From: Trichosphaerium sp. ATCC 40318
Lineage: Eukaryota; Discosea; Flabellinia; Trichosidae
Direction: 5' to 3'
Assembly (NCBI GenBank): GCA_038496445.1
Contig: JALMLS010000015.1
Span: 727,303 to 791,302, forward strand
DNA length: 64,000 bases
A program made the translations under genes and the position numbers. Shown piece after piece: positions 57,330 to 64,000 of this stretch. Within the stretch, counting starts at the first letter, position 1. Each line of letters begins with the position of its first letter. The notes under the pieces were generated by a model, which saw only the letters and a program-made list of their open reading frames with translations, was not told where the DNA came from and made no database searches.

Positions 57330-60300
57330 CTACTTAAACCAAACGTATATATCAGGATTATTTATGATATCTTCTCCTGTGAGAGTATTCTCTGCAGTTA
57401 CTTCAACATTAAAGTATCGTTGGTTCTCTGGAATAGTAATCTTTGATATCTCTGGGACAAGCTTTGATAGCCTAATCACTATTAATTACATGTATAGTTA
57501 TGGTTTAGACATACTTTCTTGGAAGTTTCTGTGACGCTCGCTTATCGAAGATAGAGTAAATCATCGCAGTGCCAACGCCTATAATCTGTGCATCCATTTG
57601 GAAATTCTCCTGTGTACGATTAGCCTCATTTGAACAAACTCAAAGAGGATGTACCTTAAGGTGTACCAAAAACTCTTTCAATGTAATATCACCTTTCTTT
57701 ATATCAATGCGGTCCCACAGGGTGAACTCAGAGTCTCTGAACATTAACTTTTGTGGCGGCAATGGTTCAGATTGTTGGAACAAAGGCAATGTCAAATTTA
57801 CAAAAGAGTTTTTGAACGAGCTTAGTGTTTTCCCTGTTTGAAATAACTACCAAACTTGTTAGCGTATAGAACTCTCTCATTCTTAAAGCGTACCTTGTAG
57901 ATCTCTAAACAAACTAAACCAGTAACTAGAGCAGTAGTAGTGATCATAGCAGGCATAATACGACCAGCTATTAGCTTTGATTGCAACTGAGTTACCTTAA
58001 CAGAATTAGACGTAGGGACAATGAAATCACGTGATTGGTATATTTGTAAATACGTACTGGTTTGATACCATAAGCATTTGCACGGATATTAGAAGCAGCA
58101 TGAATAAAGTCAATATGAAAGTTGGTATCATCGTCTTTTTCAAATTCTACAGGATTTGCTCGGAAAGTAATTCGTTCTGTCTTAGGCAGTTTAGCTTCTA
58201 TTCTAGCTATTTTTTCATCATCATCGTTTGAGTATTGGCTAAAATATTCACATTAAGTTACTTGTCTCGTATACCATCCAAAGAGACGTACACAACTTTT
58301 GTGTTTGATTTCTCATCAGTTTCTATCTTGATTCCATCCTTTGGCTTCCATTGTGGAATTCGTACTTGTGAAGCCGCTTCGGCTATGGCGTATACTTGTG
58401 AATTAACGTCTGATGGCTTGTGCTCAGAATCAATAATATTAAGAGTGAAAGCGCGCAAGAAAGTTGCCGAAACAACAAATTTCGCGTGTAATTGATTTTT
58501 AGCATCAAACTCAACTATCTTTGGAGGTCTCTTTGAACCAGACCAGAAAGGCGCTAAAGCTGATAAGTTGTGGTGGCCTTAAGAAAACTGACTTCGATTA
58601 AAAAGCTGTCTTACCTCCGCGAGAGTCAATAAAATCAACAGGAAAATTGTAAAGAAGTTGCTTGTGTTTCCAGTTAAACAGCTTTTCAAACTCAAGTCTA
58701 GCCCATACTATACACTCTTTAAAGTCATGTTGTCTTTCTAAAATACAGCTTTCCAGTATTTCCAAGGTAGGCAGTTTGAGATTTTGGGAAACACTCTACA
58801 GAGTAAAGTAAGTCAAAAAACCGGCAAAAAAAAATGTCTCGTGCAGTCAGATAATCAGATTGCTCAAGAAAAGCGTTTGTTACTTCAGGGTGTTTAACGA
58901 AATAGCCCTCAAAGCAATGTTCCCTTTTTAGTACAATCTGTTAGGCAGGTATATGAGAACAACTAACAGTACCTTGCCCATTGTAAGCAGTGTTCGATAG
59001 TGCTTGGGAAAGAATGCAAGATGCATATGTGTGCCTCTTTTGGTGGAGGATCGCTCGAAGATCCATACGATTCTGTAGTATGTGGTACAACAACTTGAAC
59101 ATTGCCCTTAGATCCAAGTGTGCCAGAATCGATAAGAGGCTTTCTAGGCAAATTTAGAGTTGCTTATTCAAGGTTCAACTATACCTGAAGAATACGCATC
59201 TTCTGTCTATGTACAAGCGAGCTTCTATGTTATCTACAGCATTTGCTACACCATCAAGTTTTTCCCAAAAGTCATCATGGAATACATTTTCAGTTGAAGG
59301 ACCAACTTTAGTTGCTAGAGCTTCTATCTTCAAGTTTGGATTCATTTTACGAACAGCTTCACAAGCAGTCATTGATTTAAGCTTCTAAGACAGTACATAT
59401 CAGTGATGTTAATTATAGGTGCTTGTGTACCGTTACATCCCAACTACGGTACAAGAACTGCCTGTTCAAATTTGATATTTCAATCGTATCCATATCAGTT
59501 ACAGTTACTTTTCCTTTGGGTCCTATGGTGTTGCTTAATTTACAATTCATTGTATAAACGCCTGTCGTACCACAACCGATACCCATCATTGCCAAATTCT
59601 TGAGCATCTCGCAGCCAATTGCGCCAGCACCAACCACGAAGTAATTTAGGTTCAAGAGTTTCTGGGTGAATGTATTTCCAAATACAGCAATTTGACCGTC
59701 GTATCTTGTGTTTCTCTGCTAGTAGTTAAGCATTTGTAATTCTATACGAGTGAGAACATACCGGTTCAGCATCTGATTCTGATATGTCATCAGTGGGAAG
59801 ACATTCAAGGTTCTCTATGAATAAAAACTGATTGATTGGTGTGAACTTATTTGTTGTCGCTTTGAGGACTTCTTGAGTTACTATGCCTCCAAATGTAGCT
59901 GACATCGGGTTTATTGAACCCGATGACGTTTTAGCTAAGTCAAGGATTACTTTTGAAAGCGATCGTTTTACTTCTCCATCAACCTAGAATGGTTTTAGTT
60001 TTTCTGCACAAAATCGCAACAGCGTTACCTTTGGAGATTCACTGAAGTCCTTGATTGCGTAGCGTTCATCTTCTCTTAACTCGCTATTAATCTTGTGCAC
60101 CCTTTGCAACACATCTCCAGCGTCGTTCTTAGGAAAAATTAGTACTTTTATTTTTAAAAAGCTTGTTATTTTTAGTGCACTTACGTTGTTATGTGGTTTT
60201 GGGAGTCTTCCATTTTCTTTTCTAAAAGATAAGATTGCTTGTAAAAAGAGGAAATAAAGCATAGATCTGTTGGTTTTAGACCAATCAACGATTTGTATTT

Positions 60301-61499
60301 TGTCTTCCGGCAATTTCTTGCCCACGAAACTTTCCAAAGAGTCCTACGCTGTATGTGAGTGAAACTGGATGTAATCTTCTTTAAAGGATAATAAAATACG
60401 TACAAAAGAGGCGTGCACAGGTTTCTTGACTTGAACTAAGTATCCTCCTTTGAAGTAATCTGAAAACTCTGTTGTGTCTCCAATGATGAGTTGTTCTGGA
60501 CCTTTTACTTTCACTTTGTATTCCTGTCCGTTAATCTCTTCCATTCCTTTCACTTCTGTTATTCGAATATAATCGCCGTCTTCTAGGTCATGGTTTGATG
60601 TTTCAGCAACCGTAACAACAGCTTCTTTCTCCTTCCGAAAACATAAGTTAGATGAGAATAAAACAAGAATTGTTTATTGATTTGTACCTTTGTAATATGC
60701 GACAAAAACGCTGTCTTAGGTCTCTCACCATCTTTGTCAAGGATTATAAAAGGTTGTTTACCCATATCAATAAAAGTATAACCAAATAATCCAAGAACAT
60801 CAGCAGCAATAAACTTGACATTGGATTCACGGCACATTTTGTTGTACTGTAGCAAACTGTCAAATGACATATTGTTAGTGAATACAACTACCTAATACAT
60901 GCTTTAGTAAACCCTCAGCGAAACACTCTACAAAGCGTTGAGACAAAAACGACAAAGGTTGTACCGAGAACTTGCGTATAAAAGATTCTTCAATAGTTCC
61001 ATTAAACACTTCAATATTCACACGTTCATTTAGTTCCCGCAATCTACCCAGTAGTACTTGCGCTCTGTTCATACCGACATCTTCTTCACTCAAATAAAAC
61101 TAGAAAAGTTAGCGACTTAACTTGATCCAACTTGTCCACTTACGTTTGTACTCAAATCTGAAATTGTAACCGCCTCTGTATCTTGGATAACCAGAGAAGA
61201 TACTCCCATGAGAACAAGATTTTTTGCTATTACAACAACGTGAGTACGAAACTGTCTTTGATCATTCTATTAACGGGATTACCTATTTCGATACCAAGAC
61301 CTTTCAGGCCTACCAAAAATATCCGAGAGCGTTCAAGTTGTTTAAGAGTCTCAACACCATTCTCGCCAAGAGAATGAAGTAATCTGCTTGATCTTGCTTC
61401 CCACGATTGTTGACTTTCTACTTTCTGTTTGAGTTAGCGTTAGATTTGCCCTGTAATCGCTTCGTAGTGGTTGCGTACCTCAGTAGATGTGCTCTCCAT
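57330..61499 (-). CDS. UBA1: Ubiquitin-activating enzyme E1
   Basis: Start 61,499 (MESTSTE), stop 57,330-57,332, roughly 1,000 residues over about fifteen exons with 40-60-base introns. The inactive adenylation half shows [15 protein letters not shown] and [20 protein letters not shown]; the active half shows [40 protein letters not shown] and YRSWDV, matching UBA1 rather than UBA2/3/7. The catalytic Cys lies in [20 protein letters not shown], where UBA1 has PICTLKx[18 protein letters not shown] precedes it. The C-terminal ubiquitin-fold domain ends in [20 protein letters not shown]. It adenylates ubiquitin with ATP, forms the E1 thioester and passes ubiquitin to E2 enzymes. No frame break was seen, supporting base-level sequence quality here. 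Confidence 0.93.
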
Positions 61500-62196
61500 T
61501 ACTACGTCTTGTGTGTGGCTTAGTTTTCGTTTCTTTTTTCTCGGTTCGAATGAGCTGTTTTGCATACAAGAAACAGTAGAAGAAGTGCTGCTCTCGTTTG
61601 AGTTTGAATATTATGAAAAAAAGCGAGTTTTCTAGTATTAACGAGGGTCTTTGTCGCTGTTTTTCTTACTTTGCAAGCTTGGTATTCCTTTGGTAAAGAC
61701 AAACAAGCTATCAGCTGTACAAACTAGTGGTATTCCTTTCAGTGACATGAATTCCTACGATATCTGAAAAAAAGAGTACATGTGTCGGTGGGTAAGATTG
61801 CTGTCATTGTACACGTGTATTCGAATATCATATGTAAACCGTTGAGTGTTGAATAGACTAGCTAGTCTATAATTTCTCTTGGTTATTCACTGCACAATTG
61901 AAATTATCGAAATTTCTAGTTTCAGTGTAAATATTTTTATGCACGTACAGTAATATTATTGTAGTGCTTTTTTTTTACCATGATAGCTATTAGATTGGAA
62001 CTGTGTAGTACCAGTAAACACAAACTGCGGTATATTCGGTTACCAGCTGGCTCTTTCTTGTCGCTACTTATCACTTGGTTTATAAGCGAGATACCAACGA
62101 AGTATGTTATCTGACGGCAGAATATGACAAATGATACAGTGACCATAAGCCTTAAAAAGTCAATCGGGGTAAGTTCCACTGATTTGCCCGGTACTA
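61500..62196. other. Intergenic region upstream of UBA1
   Basis: A minus-strand open stretch at 61,937-62,209 is hydrophobic (FLRLMVTVSFVIFCRQITYF) but opens with GTG and overlaps the start of the plus-strand gene; it is not supported as a gene. CACGTG occurs near 61,812. Confidence 0.35.
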
Positions 62197-62564
62197 ATGC
62201 ATGCGACACAAACTACTGAAAGAGAAGTCTACTTGCTAAAACGCATACAAGATCTTGAAGCTAAAAAGAAATTCCTTATTGAAAGCATAGCAGACGTTGA
62301 AACAAAACTGAGGTTCAATTCAAAACAAGGAAGATATAACCGGCTTGATAGGTATAACTTTTCATTGTACGTGTCGCCTGAATTTCAAATACCTCTCCAG
62401 CGCATAATGGGTTACATAGACACCGCAGTGGGTATGTCAAAGTCAAGGGAAAATGGACAGTCGGGCATATTCCAGACACTTTTAAGGCAATGTTATTTAT
62501 AAGTGCCACAGCTAACTCAGGATGCTTAGGTAAATGTGAATGGCAGCCATTCAATGCTAAGTAA
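62197..62564 (+). CDS. Small coiled-coil protein of unknown function
   Basis: MHATQTTEREVYLLKRIQDL continues as a helix (EAKKKFLIESIADVETKLRF) and then DRYNFSLYVSPEFQIPLQRI, MGYIDTAV. A GTATGT...CCAG intron of about 44 bases joins it in phase to DTFKAMLFISATANSGCLGK and CEWQPFNAK before TAA near 62,564. Roughly 110 residues. No family was recognised. Confidence 0.45.
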
Positions 62565-62755
62565 CTGGACAGAGAGCACTGGGACGTTCGTTAATAACCC
62601 AAACGTGCTAATCAAAATGGGTTGTGAGCATAGAACACTAGGAAGTATTGACAAGAAGAAATTTGTATTATAAACAGAATAAGAAAGTTGTATTCAGTGT
62701 CAAACAAAAACTTTTAATGTTCGTTGCTAGTTTGAGTACAGGTAATTTTTCATGT

Positions 62756-63748
62756 TCATGAAATCGTACATTCTGATTGTGACTCAGGTTTGCCATCAGC
62801 ATCCCATTTTTTCTTGTCACATATTTTTCCATTGATATACGAACAGCTTTTATGCAATTGACCGTTTTCATGCCACCGCTTATACTCTCCATGGTATCTA
62901 TTATTAATGTAATAACATTGCTCCAATAATTGTCCATTTTCATACCACTTCTTACGTTCATATAGTTTGTCTTCTACTTGATGAATATGCTGATACAACT
63001 TACCACTTTCATACCATCTCTTTAATTCTCCTTGAGGTTTATTTTTTCCCATTGTGGTTATTACCATTAAATTATTATTTGGGTGCCATGCCTTGTACTC
63101 TCCTTCTAAGTTATCATCAACACAATGTGCCATTACTTTCCAAAGACCATTTCTGTACCACCTGTGAAGTTCACCTTCTCGTTTGCCGTTTACATAATAA
63201 CACAGCTCATACAACTGCCCATTTTTGTACCATGTCTTGCACTCACCTTCTTGTTTATCATTTACATACTGACAATGCCTAATAATTTGGCCACTCCAAA
63301 GCCACTCCTTGTAATCACCGTTTATTTTTCCATTAACAAAATCAGTTTTCTTTCTCAATAGACCAAATTCATCCCATACTTTACTCTCTCCATGTCGTTT
63401 ACCATGAACCATAATCTTCTGGGAGATAACTATTTTGTAAGCTGAGGTTTCAACATTTACAGCTCTTATTTTGTTCCATTTGCCGTGTTGTTTCATCTCA
63501 GAGTCATACCTCGTTGTTATTGCTGTGTATTTTGATAAAAGTGGCCACTTTAAATACACGTCTAGATCAAAATCGATAATTATGAGGTGTATCTCCACTG
63601 GGATGTTTAATAAATAACAATTTACCTAATTTATTATTTAAAGTTAATCACGTGCGTATTTTCGAGTATAACGTTTTCATACCTCATTTCCGCCCTCTCC
63701 GGATGCTGGTTTAATATTTCTTTCCATTAAACTTTGCATAAACTCCAT
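62756..63748 (-). CDS. F-box-like + MORN_2-repeat protein, intact
   Basis: Exon 1 from ATG 63,748 reads MEFMQSLMERNIKPASGEGG followed by NE; a 57-base phase-0 intron (63,626-63,682) leads to VNCYLLNIPVEIHLIIIDFD and the head DVYLKWPLLSKYTAITTRYD, SEMKQHGKW. About ten MORN_2 repeats follow (GESKVWDEFGLLRKKTDF, GDYKEWLWSGQIIRHCQY, GELHRWYRNGLWKVMAHC, GEYKRWHENGQLHKSCSY) and the protein ends PESQSECTIS. It is the only one of the five family members here with an uninterrupted frame. A CACGTG lies inside the intron near 63,649. A scaffold or substrate-binding role is inferred. Confidence 0.75.
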
Positions 63749-64000
63749 TCGCAGCGGTTGTGGACAAACTATTAAATGCGCTTAAGAAACTATTAAGTCT
63801 TGTTTCTGTATTACCCGCTTTGTGAACGCAATGAGATAAGTTAAGTGGTACAGGTCTTTGAGGATATTCTTCTTCATTGTTTATCTAGCTGTGTTAAATA
63901 GTACAATTGAACCTTAGGTTTTATAAAAACGTTGTGCAGTAAAGAAAACTTGAGAAATTTGTTTTAGAGGCTGAGTTCTCAAGTGACCTTATGATGTGGC
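63749..64000. other. Upstream region of the MORN gene
   Basis: No gene seen to the window end. Confidence 0.3.

Noticed and set aside
61937-62209. Hydrophobic minus-strand open stretch as a membrane protein gene
   Set aside because: GTG start and overlap with a better-supported plus-strand gene.
1-64000. Giant-virus, bacterial or nucleomorph origin of the contig
   Set aside because: Dense spliceosomal introns, 4E-BP, GPCR, BAR-SH3 and a UBA1 with many introns fit a nuclear genome; gene content does not fit a nucleomorph despite some very short introns.
1-64000. tRNA or rRNA genes
   Set aside because: None recognised by eye; a tRNAscan/Infernal run would be decisive.

Overview
This window reads as nuclear DNA of a unicellular eukaryote: AT-rich, gene-dense, and full of very short spliceosomal introns (about 21-60 bases, donors mostly GTACGT/GTATGT/GTAAG, a CTAAC/CTAAT-like branch sequence close to a terminal TAG). 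Several genes are of a kind best known from opisthokonts and their relatives: an eIF4E-binding protein (4E-BP), a class C GPCR with a periplasmic-binding-protein ectodomain, an endophilin/Rvs167-type BAR-SH3 protein and a retinol-dehydrogenase-like SDR. A protist on or near the opisthokont branch is the inference; species identity is not visible.

Layout. 1-11,400: accessory cluster of a multigene family of large secreted or type I membrane proteins, with copies ending at 319 and spanning 2,838-5,422, 5,617-8,380 and 8,573-11,391, a broken copy at 546-892, and a decayed LINE-type reverse transcriptase at 1,924-2,800. 11,559-16,446: a class C GPCR and a DsbA/FrnE-like oxidoreductase, both on minus. 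16,539-18,367: a frameshifted MORN-repeat gene and an F-box-like gene with a degenerate tandem copy. 18,841-28,235: a secreted protein gene, then a large inverted duplication of a surface-family gene (19,443-22,150 against 25,553-28,235) flanking a MORN gene and a recombinase-like fragment. 28,725-33,422: SDR and another surface-family gene. 34,030-40,362: core-type genes (F-box/LRR, DUF1917, charged coiled coil, BAR-SH3, small membrane protein). 41,013-47,135: MORN gene, a secreted Cys-rich protein and uncharacterised genes. 47,668-52,436: 4E-BP, basic protein, Cys-rich small protein, LRR gene. 52,740-63,748: two MORN genes around an F-box/zinc-ribbon-like gene and the ubiquitin-activating enzyme UBA1.

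Two lineage-specific families dominate. The first is the surface family: signal peptide, N-glycosylation-rich ectodomain, Pro/Thr linker, and one of two C-termini (a transmembrane segment with a conserved KPLR/VPWSLR tail, or a GPI-like hydrophobic end). The second is an 'F-box-like head + MORN_2 repeats' family with five genes; all share a degenerate F-box-like segment and, where it can be read, a tiny basic first exon, and four of the five carry a one-base reading-frame break. F-box/LRR and F-box/zinc genes and UBA1 lie among them, so ubiquitin-linked recognition is a plausible but unproven common theme. CACGTG palindromes recur 20-110 bases upstream of many start codons.
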